A stretch of DNA of 64,000 bases from Setophaga petechia (lineage: Eukaryota; Chordata; Aves; Passeriformes; Parulidae): the NCBI GenBank assembly GCA_024362935.1, contig JANCRA010000007.1, positions 17,454,003 through 17,518,002 of the forward strand, in the 5' to 3' direction. Position 1 is the stretch's first letter. Each line of letters starts with the position of its first letter. Below the pieces are notes generated by a model. That model worked only from the letters and a program-made list of their open reading frames with translations. It did not search any database and had not been told where the DNA came from. The position numbers and the translations under genes are program-made. Below are positions 1 to 11,500 of this stretch, piece by piece.

Positions 1-1904
1 TCTTCCAGGCCACGGGCCATGTGTGGAAGACCCACAAGTTTCTCTGGGGGACGCCAAATTTCTCTCTTTGCTTTCAGCACTGGGCTCCACTTAGAGAGTG
101 GACGGGTCGTGCTCCCATGAGCTGGAAGTCTGCTTCCCTCCCAGGTGAAAGAACGGGAAGGACATGAGGGGTAAGTTTTGATTTCTGCACTGCCAGCTCA
201 AAGCATCAGAGGGTGCGGCGGCCGGGGGCTCACCTCCAGGCTCTGCGGGGCACCGGCGTCCTGAAGCGGCGTTCCTCTGCGGCTCCCGTGCGGAGCCGAG
301 CTCTGCACCCGGTAACCCGGCGGGCCGGACGGGGAGGGGGTGCGAAGCCCCGGGAGCTCCGGCCAAGGGACTGCTGCCCCGAGCTGCCTAACGCCAGCGG
401 GACGGGGAGGGGAGGGCGGTAGGGGCTGCGGCAACCCCCGTCAGCGCCTCTGCAGGGCCCTGGCTCTGCCGGGGGTGGAATCCAGTCCCCTCCCCGCTCG
501 TCCCCTCAGCTGTCCAGCCGCGGGGGCGCCGGGTGAACGGCCGACAGGTGTGCCCTGCTCGGCGGCACCGGGCCCGCCGCCCCCCTCCCTGAGCCCGCTC
601 CAGCAGCTGCGGCGAAGCGCCGGCATCGGCCCCCGCCTCGGTCGCCCTCCCCCGCCGGAGCCGCGGCCAGCCGGGACGCACCCGTTCTTTACTCCCGCTC
701 CGAGGAGGAGGTCGGGGGAAAGGACAAGGGGGTGCCGCACTGGCGGGCTGGCTCTTACCCCGGAGCCGCACTCGTTGAGTGCGGAATAGACGGGGCAGCG
801 GGCAGTACCGGGGTCTGCCGGGGGCCCACTACAGTTGGCTGGCCTTCCCGGGCACTCAACGGGACGGCGGCACGCCGCTCTGCACCATGTCCCCGGCGCC
901 GGGGAAGCGGGAGAGCCCGTGCAAGCGCCCGGAGGCGCGACAGCCGGTTCTGCCCGCAACGTCCCAGCGCCGGCCAGCCGCGCTCCGGCAGGGAGGCTCG
1001 ATGCTCCCGGCAGAGTTGCCGCGGGGTCGGAGCTCACTCCCCGCAGCCCGACCAGGTCTTTTATTCCCGGTCGGGTCCCTGGAATCCCGTCCGCCGGCGC
1101 GCCGCAGCCAGCGGCGTCCCGGGGCGGATTCGCTCCGTCCGCCGGGGCCGGCTCGCTTCTCCCCGGCGCTGCAGGGAGGTCGGCTCTGCTGTAAACAGGA
1201 GTCAGCCCTTACATAAATATCATTTATCCAGCTGTCCAAAAGCCGTCGGGCTGCCTTCCTTTTCCCCGGCGACATCTCCCCGCCTCTACTCCCTGCGCCT
1301 TTCTGCCCCGGACCCTGCAGACAGCTGAGTCGCAGCCCGCAACGCCGTTATTTACAGCGAATCCCGGCTAATTTAAACAGCCCCCTGCCCCGCTCGTCCC
1401 AGTGGAAAATGACTAAGTTTAGCAACGGCGAGAGACTACAGCAGCGCTCGTCGGAGAGGGGCCCGCGTCGGCCCCGAGGGGACGGTCGGGGCTGTGGCAC
1501 CTAACCGACGGCGGCGATTAGGGAGTCGCCGGGCCCTACAAGGGCAGAGCAGGGGAAGCACCGCGCCTCGCTGCCAGGCGGGCAGCGCTCCCGGCAGCGA
1601 TAGGGGACAGTTCGGCCGCGCACAGCCCCGGGACCCCTTCTGGATGGCAGGGCAGGGCTCTATCAGCCCGCTCTCACCTGGTTGCCGCCCCTTGACCCAC
1701 GAGTGGCGACGGAAAGCCGATCTCGCGCTGAACTGGGGCTGACCCCGCGCTGCCGAGCACGGCACACCTAGCCACCCCGCCGGGGATGCTCCTACCGTGT
1801 GCCAGCATCGGAAAGGTTACGGCCGGCCGGGCTAGGATGAAGGGGCTCAGAGTGAAAGAAGTGGAGAAGGTCGCCCGGTAGGCCGGGGACGGAAAGGCAC
1901 TTAC
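1..1904 (-). other. PITX3: Presumed first intron of PITX3 (3' end outside window)
   Basis: This follows the donor-like site at 1898-1904 on the minus strand and contains no recognisable coding exon. Bases 1-200 are ordinary mixed-composition DNA; the rest is the CpG island. A FOX-type TGTAAACA (1190-1197), two CAGCTG E-boxes (1229-1234 and 1322-1327) and AT-rich homeodomain/MEF2-like motifs lie within 1180-1440. Confidence 0.4.
1180..1440 (-). promoter_or_regulatory. E-box, FOX and near-MEF2 motif cluster in presumed PITX3 intron 1
   Basis: Visible motifs are TGTAAACA (1190-1197), an AT islet ACATAAATATCATTTATC (about 1211-1228), CAGCTG (1229-1234), CAGCTG (1322-1327), GGCTAATTTAAAC (about 1367-1379) and CTAAGTTTAG (about 1412-1421, one base from the MEF2 consensus CTAWWWWTAR). 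E-boxes with MEF2 sites are a hallmark of muscle control regions, and the mouse Pitx3 gene is known to have a muscle-specific promoter between exons 1 and 2. Assignment here is inference. Confidence 0.35.
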
Positions 1905-2095
1905 AGTGGCTCCAGATGCGGGTTCGGCTGAGCGGACTTAATCCTGCGAGAGGAGCGAAGCTGACCGCCGCCCCGCGCCCCGGGCTGCTCTGCCGCTGTC
2001 AGAAAGTAAATCCCCCCGGCTCCCCAGCCACTCTGCGCGTCGCTGCCGGCCCGCGGCTCACGGGGAGGGCGGAGGCGGAGGGCGCCGGCCGACTG
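1905..2095 (-). other. PITX3: Putative non-coding exon 1 of a minus-strand gene, probably PITX3
   Basis: On the minus strand a TATA-like CATAAAG (plus 2120-2126) stands about 30 bases before the presumed start near 2095. About 190 bases further, the minus strand reads GCCACT then GTAAGTG, a strong splice donor (cut between 1905 and 1904). No homeodomain or other PITX3 coding sequence is in the window, so the name rests only on conserved order: in mammals PITX3 lies head-to-head with GBF1 a few kilobases away, and its first exon is non-coding. PITX3 is a paired-like homeodomain factor of lens, midbrain dopamine neurons and muscle. Exact ends are inferred. Confidence 0.45.
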
Positions 2096-2330
2096 CCTCC
2101 CATTCACCCTGGCCATTCACTTTATGGCGGGCGGCCGGCGCCCCCCGCCAGCTGCACCGGGCGCCCCGCTCCCGCCCGCCCCATTCCAGCTGCGCGCCCG
2201 CCGCCGCCCGCCCCGTCCAGCGCCGTCCGCGCCAGCGCCGCCCCCCGCTCGCACTGCCCAATCGTATCGCGGCTCATTTACATACGGCGGCAGCCCTGCT
2301 CTCCGATTGGCCGAGGAGGGCGGCAGGCCG
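2096..2330 (-). promoter_or_regulatory. PITX3: Putative PITX3 core promoter
   Basis: Reading the minus strand, a CCAAT box lies at plus 2306-2310 (ATTGG on plus), a second in the opposite orientation at 2258-2262, an octamer-like ATGTAAAT near 2276-2283, and a TATA-like CATAAAG at 2120-2126. All are embedded in very GC-rich DNA. Direction is taken from the TATA-like element and the donor-like site at 1898-1904. A divergent plus-strand transcript cannot be excluded. Confidence 0.45.
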
Positions 2331-2414
2331 CGCCGTCCCACGCTGGCCCCGCCCCGTCCCGCGCGCCGCGCAGGGTGCGGGGGCACGTCCCGGGCGCGGA
2401 GCTCCGCGCGCCGG

Positions 2415-2533
2415 CAGCCCCGGTGCGTGGGCACGGTGCTCCTGAGCGTGCACACTGACACACTGCCCTTGTCACCGCGCAAAGCCAGCCCCGGTGCTTG
2501 CACGCCGATACACTGCCCTTGTCACCGCGCAAA
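2415..2533. repeat. Two-copy tandem repeat beside the PITX3-side CpG island
   Basis: A 24-base sequence (starting ACACTGCCCTTGTCACC) is repeated exactly at 2460-2483 and 2510-2533, a 50-base period. An upstream CAGCCCCGGTGC also recurs at 2415-2426 and 2486-2497, so the first unit carries about 21 extra bases. This looks like a recent short tandem duplication. Confidence 0.85.
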
Positions 2534-2599
2534 CTGCCTGCCTTGTTCAGTGCTTGGCCATCCCGCGCCCTGGAGCCCCTGCTGAGCATCCGCTCCTCT

Positions 2600-5500
2600 C
2601 AGTACTGCCACGGCGAGCCAGTTCGGGTTTTGCAGTTCGAGCTATCAGTCAGACAGAGGTTTTTTGCGGGAACCAAGTCCATAGTCAGCTGGAAGCAGTT
2701 GGAAGCGTTCCGCTGCACGATGGAGCAGCAGTTGCAGGGCATGCTTTATCCCAGGCTAGTTACCGCACGCACTGTTGCGGCTTTAGGCGGTACTGGGAAG
2801 CGCTTCTCTGTCAATACTGCGCCGCTCCTACCGGGACATAGAGGTTACCGGGTGTGTGACAAGCATCACGCTCCAGCCACTGATGGGTCTTCTGGAGCCT
2901 AAATGCTGCTCGAAGTTTAGATTCCAGCCTGGCTTCTACTGAAGTTCACGGCAAAATCCCACTGCAGGAGTGTAGGGTGCGATCACTCCCTGAAATGTCC
3001 CCAAATCCTTGTACCTGCTACAGCAAGCCTTGAACATGTTGGCACACACATTTTACTCCAAATAAACAGGTCCCCTCTCTCCCAATGTTTACAGGGAGAA
3101 GTTTGTGGAAACCGGGCTTAGCCTCTCTGTCCTGCTCCGGGAGCCCAGGGGAGAAGTTTGTCCCTGTCAGGCTCTTCTGGAGTGTGATGTGTGAGTCTAT
3201 GGTCTGATTTTCTTGAGGTCATTGTCATGTCAACCTTCTCTCCAATTTATGATGTCAAAGGTCACCTTCAAGCTCTTCTACTGACATATTTTAAAGATTA
3301 GGAAATAATGTTGTGAGAATAGTAGTGAATTTTAACCCTGAATGATTTACCAGCCAAATTTAAGGAGACTAATAAAAGCATAACAAGACATAAAGATACG
3401 CATGTAAAGACAAATGCACACGGAGCAACACAGGATGTAAAAAGAGGTTAAGCAGACCCAGGCATTATGGATTATTGCTCAAAAGCATTCACTGACACAT
3501 TAATTCAGTAGAAATACAGAGAGTTTAAAAGGAATCACAACATTGACATACTTGTGAGAAATTACCATGATTTTTTAATGGTAGTAATCTGGGGCTTGTG
3601 TTTGCCTTACTACTATTTTGCCTGCCAAAAATGACAGAAAGTTGGACCACATCTGTTTCTAGCTCAGATTTTAATCCACCTCGGCATAGGTTTGTCTCCA
3701 TTAGGAGAAGAAGACACAGTGTAACAGCACTAGCACTTTCCACAGGGCGCTCTGTGTCTATCACCACATGCCACAGGGAAGTGGAAAACTGAGCATAAGG
3801 TCTGCAGCAACGAGGGGACCTTATTTTCAGCTGCCTCCCGCTCTCTCCAAACCTTTCACCTACAGTAGCCTGCAGCAAACACAGTTTGTGCTTACACTTA
3901 CAAGTAATAATGAAACAAATGTATTTTTAGCTATTTCTCTTGGGCACCACGTCCCAGCTTGGTTCCCTGTGGAGCACAGTGCAAAGACTGTTGTATTAGA
4001 CCATCCAGGGACCTGCAGAAGGAGTTTGTCATCAAGGCATCCTCAATTCAACTGCTGGACTGACCCCTGAAGGGAGTCTTTGGGAGGGCGGCTCTAGTGC
4101 TTATCGTTGAAATGTAGATCTTGTTGGTTAGTGCCAAGACCTCTTAGCTGTAGTGCATCTTGTCCTGCAGACAGGAGACTTGATTGCTGGGGAAGAGAAC
4201 AAGAGCTTCACATGGGTTCAGGAGATTGATGTTACTATTTTAAATAAAATAAAATAGAAAAGAAAAAAAATGTAAAAGCAAACTAAACCAAGAGTGACCC
4301 TGATTCATGTCTTGGCGGAGAGATGGGATATGAAAAAGAAGGGAATTACTCAGCATCTTAGACACCCTTCCTTTTTCACCAGCTGGGAAGGGTTTGTTCT
4401 CAGACAAGATCTGTCTCTGCCACAGACAAACATAGTCCTCATGCTGGATGGGCTCACAGCTCTTGGAGAGTGGAGGAGTTGTTGATGATTATGGTTTCCA
4501 TCTCTATGTCTTAACTGATCTTTTAGCCCTGCTGGGTCCATGCCATCAAATGCCTCAAAGATCAGGACTCAAGCTTGAATTTGGCTTGGCTTTCATGCCA
4601 GAAGGTGGCCTAGAGAGCAGAGGTAGGTTTGATGCACTCGTGGCAGCCAGGGCTGCCACTGCAGCATGCTCCTCTAGCTGGCATTTGACAATCACTGTGG
4701 GCTTCATGCCCAGGTGTATCACATAGCTGTAGTCTAGCCAAGAAGTGACAAAGATATGATTAACTGAGCCCAGCCTGCTCCTGCCAAAAAGGCATGGCTT
4801 GCCTTTGCCAAGAAGAGACAACGAAAACATCACACTGGGAAGTTCACTGGGAGAGCTTGATGTCACTGGGAAGTGCAGGAGTGTTCTGGAGACACAGGCT
4901 AAGTGGAACAGCTGGAAGGTACTTTAGATTTAGGAGTCTGCTCTGCAGGTTTAATACTGTACTTGGTATATTTTGTACAGTTTTTAATAGTTTGTGTAGT
5001 TTCCAGAGAAGTGTTTTAATCCTTTTAATTGTTTCTGCAACAGCAGCTCTGCTGTTTCAGTCATAGGTCCTGACTTGGATTCCAGATTGTGTCAGATGCC
5101 ACACATCAGTTTTCCTTTGAAGATCCTTCAGCTGGCTTTGGGCTAATCTCTACTTAAGTTTCCTCTGGAAAGGAGCAGCTGCTTAGAAACACTGTATTCT
5201 GCATATGATCAGTAGTGGTTTGGGGATGCTTAGCTCTGGGAAGAGTGGCTGCACATAGTTTCTAGCCATGACAACTGCTTGTACCTTCTGAGAAACTCCA
5301 TCTTTCTGCTTTCTTTTCTAGAGACCTTACTGAGCCTCTAAGAAACAGCAAAAGCCTCCAAGAGGAGAGGAAGATCTCAGACTACCTAACCTGCTGGAAA
5401 ATTTCTGTGTTACAGTGCTCATGGGTCTGATATCTGGGCTCTGAAGATAACCATGAACTGGTGGTACCTGAGCAAGAGTTATGGACTGTACAAGGCTGGT

Positions 5501-7690
5501 GCAGATTGCAGAGATGCAGGTGGTTGGCGGTGTGGATTTCTGACAGTCTCACCAAAGGCAAGCAGTTGGTGTGATACGGAGACTGTGCTCTTTGCAAGCG
5601 GCTGGCTGCTCAGGTGTCTCATGAAAGCAGGTGAGATGACAAGGTAGCTGGGAAAGGCCTGAGGGGATGATTGTCAGTGAGTTTTGTGAGTTTGCATCCC
5701 TTCCATATGCTCCTTGTGGGTTTAGGAGGAATACTCAAGACAGAAGCTGCTGAAAAGCTGCACCTTTGCAGTGAAGATAAAGCTAAGCTTTCCTGACCAG
5801 ATAGCAGGGGGATGTGCACAGACTGCTTGTCTGATCTTTGGTTTCATTGTATCATGATGTCATGTGTAAGAACTAGTGCATTATCTTGTAAATAAAGGGA
5901 CAAAGGATTATCCTATGTCCTGGTCCTACACCTGGATCTTTAGGTGCAGAGTGCTCCCATTTGCCCACACGTGCCCATAGCTGTGCACCACTCACTTCAA
6001 ACACTGCTGGATCATGCGGTCCAGGCAAGCCAGGCTTCCTCACTGCTGCCAGGTTGGATATGTTGGTGCCACACTGTCCCATCAGCAGGATTTGCTGTGC
6101 AGTCAGGGTGGTGCTGGGCTGTCTGAGGGCTGACTAACGCAGTGCTGTAGTGCATGAGAGGGAGCTCTCCTCCCCAGGCACTGTGGGGCCATACCACATT
6201 GTTTTTCTCTCCAGACAATGCAGTGCTGGATTGTAAGTAAAAATGCAAAGCACATTGCAATGTTTGCTCTTTATTAATGCACTAAGATGCATTTGGGTGA
6301 AGCAGAAGGCTCCTGCCTGGCTTAGTTTCAGGCTCCGTGACAGGCTTCCATAAATAACACCTTAGCAGGGTCCAATTCACCAGATGTGACTGGGTGGGAC
6401 CCTGAGCTACACAGTGGACATTGGAAGAGGCAAGAAGGCATGGAACGGGGTCCAGACCCTTTCTTGGCAGGCATGACAAACCTGGACTGAGCTGCAAGGT
6501 GTACAGTGGCTCAGCCCGCACCTGAAATCCCCTTTCCAGAGCAGGGAGCAGATGGATGGAGTGGCAGATGAACTCCTGTGGATTTCTAAATGTCTGGCAA
6601 ATACCACCAGGCTGTTAGTTAGCGTCTCCTGGAGTGGGGCAAAAGGGAAGGAGAAAGCATTAGCAACTAATTTGCTTGTTCTGCAAACCTTCACTCGTTG
6701 CATATGAAATCTGGGCTCAGTGAGTATTTGACTGTTTCCTAGCTGAGAAACTCGAGATAAACTGCATGGCTGCAGCAGAGGCTGGAGGAATATGTCTTAG
6801 TTTCTGTGCATATGGCTAGACCACTGGGGCATGCTCTTTCTTGCTTCACCTCTAGGTAATGTGGCTCTTTAATGCAATTACAGCTTAAACTTCCAAAGAC
6901 TGCCTACATGCTGCCAGGTAAAGCCGGGCTGAGGAAGGTCCCCTGGCGGTGTCAGAGCAGGGAGGTAACAGCAGTTTCAATGTAAGGCGCGTTGAATCTC
7001 GATCAGGCAATAGTCTGACAGCCACTGGTACGTGATGATACCTGGCCATTTTTTAGGGCACCATTGAAGTCAGCCTCAGATTTATATTTGGCTGGCCACA
7101 GAACAGTGCTGTTGGATGCTCCCTTGAGCCTTTGTCTGAGAACTTTCCTCAGTCACACTGTGGTAGATGAAGTTGTGATTAAAATTGAATTAATACTTTT
7201 TGACCCTTTCACCTTTCTCTTGGCCTCAGTGATTTGTGTTTTCCCTAAAGAGTGTAGGATTTTGGGGCAGCTGTTGCTTTGACAGTTCTAACATCTGCCA
7301 CAACCGATGCCCAGGCTGACCTGACTGAAGATCCTAGAGCTGTAAAACTGTAACACAGCTGCAAGAACCTTCTGTCCTCTGTCCCGGGTTCAACGGGCAG
7401 AGGCTGAAACGAGTAGTGACCCCTGCGAATTACTGCCCTTAAGGCACACAGCATTGCTACTGGAGCGTAGACATAGAAAGCGCCTGAGAGGGAGGGAGCA
7501 GCACCAACAACTCCTTTTGCCAAGTGCCGTATAGCTACAACGCTGTGATTGTTCTTGCTGCAAAGAGCAGGCCAATAAAGCAGCTTCACAGAGCAGTTAA
7601 ACTCCGTGGTGGTTTCTGTCTGCCAAGATCGCTGTGCTGGATAAACTAAGGCTGCAGCCCGTGGCTTGTAGCCCAAGCTGAGCAAGCGAT
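2600..7690. other. Intergenic region between presumed PITX3 and GBF1
   Basis: No coding exon, RNA gene or clear transposable element is recognised. Open frames are short and lack family features. Small items: a 12-base direct repeat (GGAGAAGTTTGT, 3095-3106 and 3150-3161) and an A-rich run with TAAAATAAAAT at about 4238-4271. CpG content fades from 2600 to 2900 and returns from about 7380. The distance between the two presumed promoters, about 6.3 kb, is of the same order as in mammals. Confidence 0.6.
4238..4271. repeat. A-rich low-complexity tract
   Basis: A run of A with scattered T and G (AAATAAAATAAAATAG then an A8 run). It could be a decayed poly-A tail, but no element body is recognised upstream. 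Confidence 0.7.
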
Positions 7691-7979
7691 CAGCTGAGGG
7701 GAGTTACTGGGGAGCAGGACTGCGGAGAATGGACAGGCGGCGTGTGCTCCTCTGGGCGCTGTCGTGCCTGGTACAAGCTGCAAGAGGCTGTGGAACAAGT
7801 TGGGAATACTGGCGAAGGACGGCGGAAGGGCGCTGCTGCCCTCGGCGGGCTGTGCAGCCCCGGCACTGTCACCCACTCCCTCACAGCCACACACCCTCCG
7901 CTCAGAGCGACCCCAGCTCCCATACGCCGCGGCCGGCCCGGCCCACAATGCTTTGCGAGGACAGCGCTCCCGCCGCCTT

Positions 7980-8435
7980 CCGCCCGGCCGCCCGGGCTGC
8001 CCCTGCTCAGGCGCGGCTGCAGCGCCGCACCGCGCCGCGATTGGCCAGCGGGTCTGCTGGTTCTACCTTTTCGCCTGTCATTGGCTGCCCGCTGCTGTCA
8101 CCGTACGGCCCGCCTCCTCCGGTCGCAAACCGTGTTTCCATTGGGCATCGCGGGGAGCTGCGCGGAGCATCGTGCGCGGGTTGGCTGTCCGGGCTGTCCG
8201 TCTGCGCAGTAACCAGGCAGCGGGTCACGGTGCGCCGGTTTCCACGTCAGTGCGAGGGAGCGGGGCCGGTGTCCCTGCCCGTGCCCCGTGGACCCCGCGC
8301 TCCGCGGCCTCGCCTCCGCCGCCGCCGGCAGGGAGGGGCGGACAGGGGGCGGGCCGAGCCCTCCCGCCCGCGGTGCCGCCCGCCCGGTTATGTGAAGCGG
8401 CCGCCGTCGCGGGGAACAGGCGCCGCCATTTTGGA
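7980..8435 (+). promoter_or_regulatory. GBF1: GBF1 core promoter with three inverted CCAAT boxes, CRE-like site, GC box and YY1 motif
   Basis: ATTGG (inverted CCAAT, NF-Y type) occurs at 8040-8044, 8080-8084 and 8140-8144. A CRE-like CACGTCA lies at 8243-8249, a GC box (GGGGGCGGG) at about 8345-8353, and a YY1-type GCCGCCATTTT at 8422-8432. No TATA box is visible. This is the usual layout of a broadly expressed housekeeping promoter, which fits a constitutive Golgi factor. The orientation follows the downstream GBF1 exons. Confidence 0.6.
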
Positions 8436-8581
8436 TGCGGGGGTCAGTGCCGGGCAGCGACCGCCTGTCGCGATACTGTCGCGACGTGGGGGCAGGCGGG
8501 AGGAAAGCGGCGGCGGGGGAACGTTGCGGGATCGGCGGGGGGCGGGGACGGGACCGCGGCAGCCCCGGGGGCCGGGCGCGG
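8395..8581 (+). other. GBF1: Putative GBF1 non-coding exon 1 (5'UTR)
   Basis: No coding sequence of GBF1 lies upstream of exon 2, so the transcript must begin in a non-coding exon, and the only CpG-island promoter in the right place is here. The start is placed near 8395 because a perfect YY1-type motif (GCCGCCATTTT, 8422-8432) usually sits just downstream of transcription starts in mammalian TATA-less promoters. The end is set by a plausible donor (GCGCGG then GTAGGG, cut after 8581). Both ends are inferred; another GT in this GC-rich sequence could be used. Confidence 0.45.
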
Positions 8582-11500
8582 GTAGGGGCGGCGGCCGCCC
8601 CTCCGGCCGGCCGGGGCTGACACGCGTGGCGGTGCCCACGGGGCGGGGGCGCGAGGGCCCGCCTGGCAACGGCCGCCGCGGGCTGCGGGGAGCAACGGGG
8701 CCGGGGCCGGGCCGGAGCGAGCTGCGGGGTGGGCGCTGCACCTGCACACCATCCGCTCCTCGTGCCCGCGGGGGCTTGCTGCCTGCAGTCGGTGTCGGCA
8801 GGCTCTTCCTGGCGTATGGTCAGCTCATGGCTGTGGCGGGGAAAAGCTCAGAGCCCGTTTAGCGTCTGTGTTATGAGTTCATCCGGTGACCTGTTTCATA
8901 GTTTCAGCAGTATGAAATAATTGGAAAAAAGAAAATTTCCCTCACCATAATAACCTTAGGTTTCATTTTTACTATGCAGTTTTGACAGGTAAATGCGACT
9001 TGCCTTTTTCTACTTGATTCCCAGGCCCAATCTCACTGTTGCAGCTGAATGTGGAGGCTTATGGAGAAGCTTGTCCCTGTCTTCCTTTCTGATGTGCTGC
9101 TGCTACCATGCTGCTGCTGCTTATCTTTTAAAGGGCATTCTTTAATGCCCAGAACTGCACCGTTCCTTTCCATACTTAAAATTATTGCTTTATCTCACTT
9201 TTGTCCCGGCATTAGGAGCTAGCCTTTGGAGAAACATCCTAACTTCTTTGAACTTTTGCTGCCTCTGATGCTTTTTGCAGAACAGTTACTACTTGAAAAA
9301 CCCAAGCAAGTTAAATTTCTATGTAGACGTTCATGTACATTCCATGTGAGGTTTAGGAGGAAGAAAAGGAGCTTTCTGATTGCCACTTGGGCTTCTGGGA
9401 AGCCTAGCTGGCTGTGAGATTGCCAGGAGTTGTTTGTGATTCAAGGTTGCATGTTCTGTTTAGTAGCAGTTATTCTATCAGGACTCTGGTGGGCAAATCT
9501 AGGTCAGAAGCTATCTAGATTATTCCTGCATTGTCATAAACAGTAAAAATTTGGGTCAACATAAGCTTGCTTTGAAATACTTCCTTTCTATGTTGTGGTT
9601 ATATTGTTTTTTCACTACTGCTGTTTATTGGAGTAGTGCCACTGGGTGAAAGCTAAAGTTAATGATAGGGAGGAATGACTTGATGAAAGTCTGCCAGACC
9701 TTGTTGCTTCTGATGCTAACTCTTGCTTGTTTGCAGAAGAATTGCAGATATTTTGCTGCAGAAGAGGGAGTGGTAATATTAGGAATAATTTGGCTTCCTA
9801 TCTGTTGGGATGTGTAGGGGTAAGACATTCCGAGGTTGAGAAATGGAATGTTCAGTGCATGTGTGAAATAACATTAGCAGGTGTAAATCTTGTCAATGTT
9901 TTTATATGAAGATTCTACATGTGATGCTATTTCAGAAGTCTCAGAATAGTGATAATTATTATCCATAGAGCACTGTTGAAGGTTTTGACAATGTTATGAA
10001 TATGAACTTTTGTTCTTTTTTGACATGATTAGGCATCGACCTTTTCCCACTTAGTGTTCCCAATGCTGTTGTCAGTGAGGCTGTGAAAGGTAGCAGCCTC
10101 CTTCTTCTTGTGGTGGCCTGGGCACCTTGTTTGCCTTGGTTTGAAGCTGTCATTTTCACTGTGCTGTCTGTTGAATTTCTGTGCAGGAGCATATCTGAGG
10201 ACTAATCTGCAGTTTTAAGCAGATATATTAATCTGTCTTGACTAAGAAACAGGAGTTTATATAACCTTTCAGTTTAACTAGCTGAAGGACTAAGGAGCTA
10301 AAAAGCATTTGAAATTTAGTAGGTACCTTTCTTTGTTTTTTTCCTTTTCCCTAACTTAATACCACAGAACCGAACCCATTTGTTTCTGTATTGAATCCAC
10401 TATATTTTTGTGCTTGATTGCTTGCAAGAAAGGCATTTATTCTTGGTTTGAGATCAGGAGGTATTGAAACATACCTCTGCTAGGGAGGTTGTTTCAAATT
10501 TGTTGATGATCTTCAGTATTAGTTCTGTTAACCTGTTCAACACTTTTAGAACACCCCATTCTTCAGACCATAGCTTTGTAACATTAAGCCTGAATTCATG
10601 TTAACATTTTTTCTTCTCTAAGTTGAACAAATGTCTGATGGTTTTTCTTGACTCCCACCATGCTTCTGTAAACCCAGCTGATCATTCAGTGCTGGTCTGG
10701 TAAATTGTGTAACTTTTTTTCTCTGCTGCTTCACAGCATTCATTTCAATCTTAAAATTTCTTTTGATTCAGGACATCTATACTGAGCTCTAAAGTGTGAT
10801 CAGTTGTTCCTTGTGGTGTTGCTACAGTTGAAGGAACACATACAGAAATTATCTAATAATTTAAAAGGAGTAGCCTTTGGGAAGTTTGGGGTTTAGTGAA
10901 GCTGTATCCATCACTTGAAATAAAATTCAAATTTTCAGTTTTTACATGGATGGATGATTCTTTTGGTGGGCTTATCTTACAAAGTGCATCTCTCTGAAAA
11001 TAGTTGTCTGCCTTTCCTCCTCACTTTGTAGTTCTTTTCTGTTTCCTTCTCCAACATGAGGTTGCAAAGCTTCATTGGCTTTTTGGTTTACTTTGGAATG
11101 CTATTGCTTGGTTAGCTACAAGCTTAAATATAAAGCAGTATTTCCCTCCATCTCCACCCAGTGTTGGTGGTGAAATGAGCTCAATGTTTGATGTTCAGAG
11201 CCTGAATGGGAATTTGCATCTGCAGCATGATAAGTTGTTTCAGTTGCACTGGTTGCACTGGTGAAATGAGTTTGTTGGCATGCATAAAGTGAATTTTTGT
11301 ACTTTTGAATAAAGTAATATTTAATAGAATCTGCAATGAGGAAAGGAGTGCATTTCATTGAGTCTTCTCAGACAGTTAGCAATGAAATACTGCCCTGAGT
11401 TTTGCAGGGTTTTCATATGTCAGGGGAGCCCTGCCAGGTAACATGGAGTTTTTGCAAGGATCAGGTGAAAAGGAAAATGTGTGTATTGGAGGTTTTTGTC

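Larger units (their letters stand above)
200..2560. promoter_or_regulatory. CpG island at presumed PITX3 5' end
   Basis: A long GC- and CpG-dense stretch, interrupted by two short AT-rich islets (about 1205-1230 and 1345-1425). Developmental homeobox genes typically carry such extended islands spanning promoter and first intron. Open frames on both strands here are composition artefacts. Confidence 0.8.
7690..8780. promoter_or_regulatory. CpG island over GBF1 promoter and exon 1
   Basis: The stretch is strongly GC-rich with dense CpG, in sharp contrast to the AT-rich DNA on both sides; the change at about 8870 is abrupt. It has several long frames without stops, as expected from low TA content, but none looks like a protein family. 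Confidence 0.85.

Noticed and set aside
856..1275. A 139-codon minus-strand frame in the presumed PITX3 intron
   Set aside because: Compositionally biased, no homeodomain or other domain. It has no resemblance to the PITX3 N-terminus as I know it.
7380..7640. LTR-like stretch with AATAAA near 7574 upstream of the GBF1 island
   Set aside because: No paired LTR, no TG...CA termini with target duplications that I can identify, and no internal retroviral sequence. More likely the edge of the CpG island.
7729..8862. A 377-codon open frame on the plus strand
   Set aside because: It crosses the promoter CCAAT boxes and CpG island, is made of Arg/Pro/Gly/Ala-rich low-complexity translation, and matches no family. 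Stop codons are rare in such GC-rich DNA.
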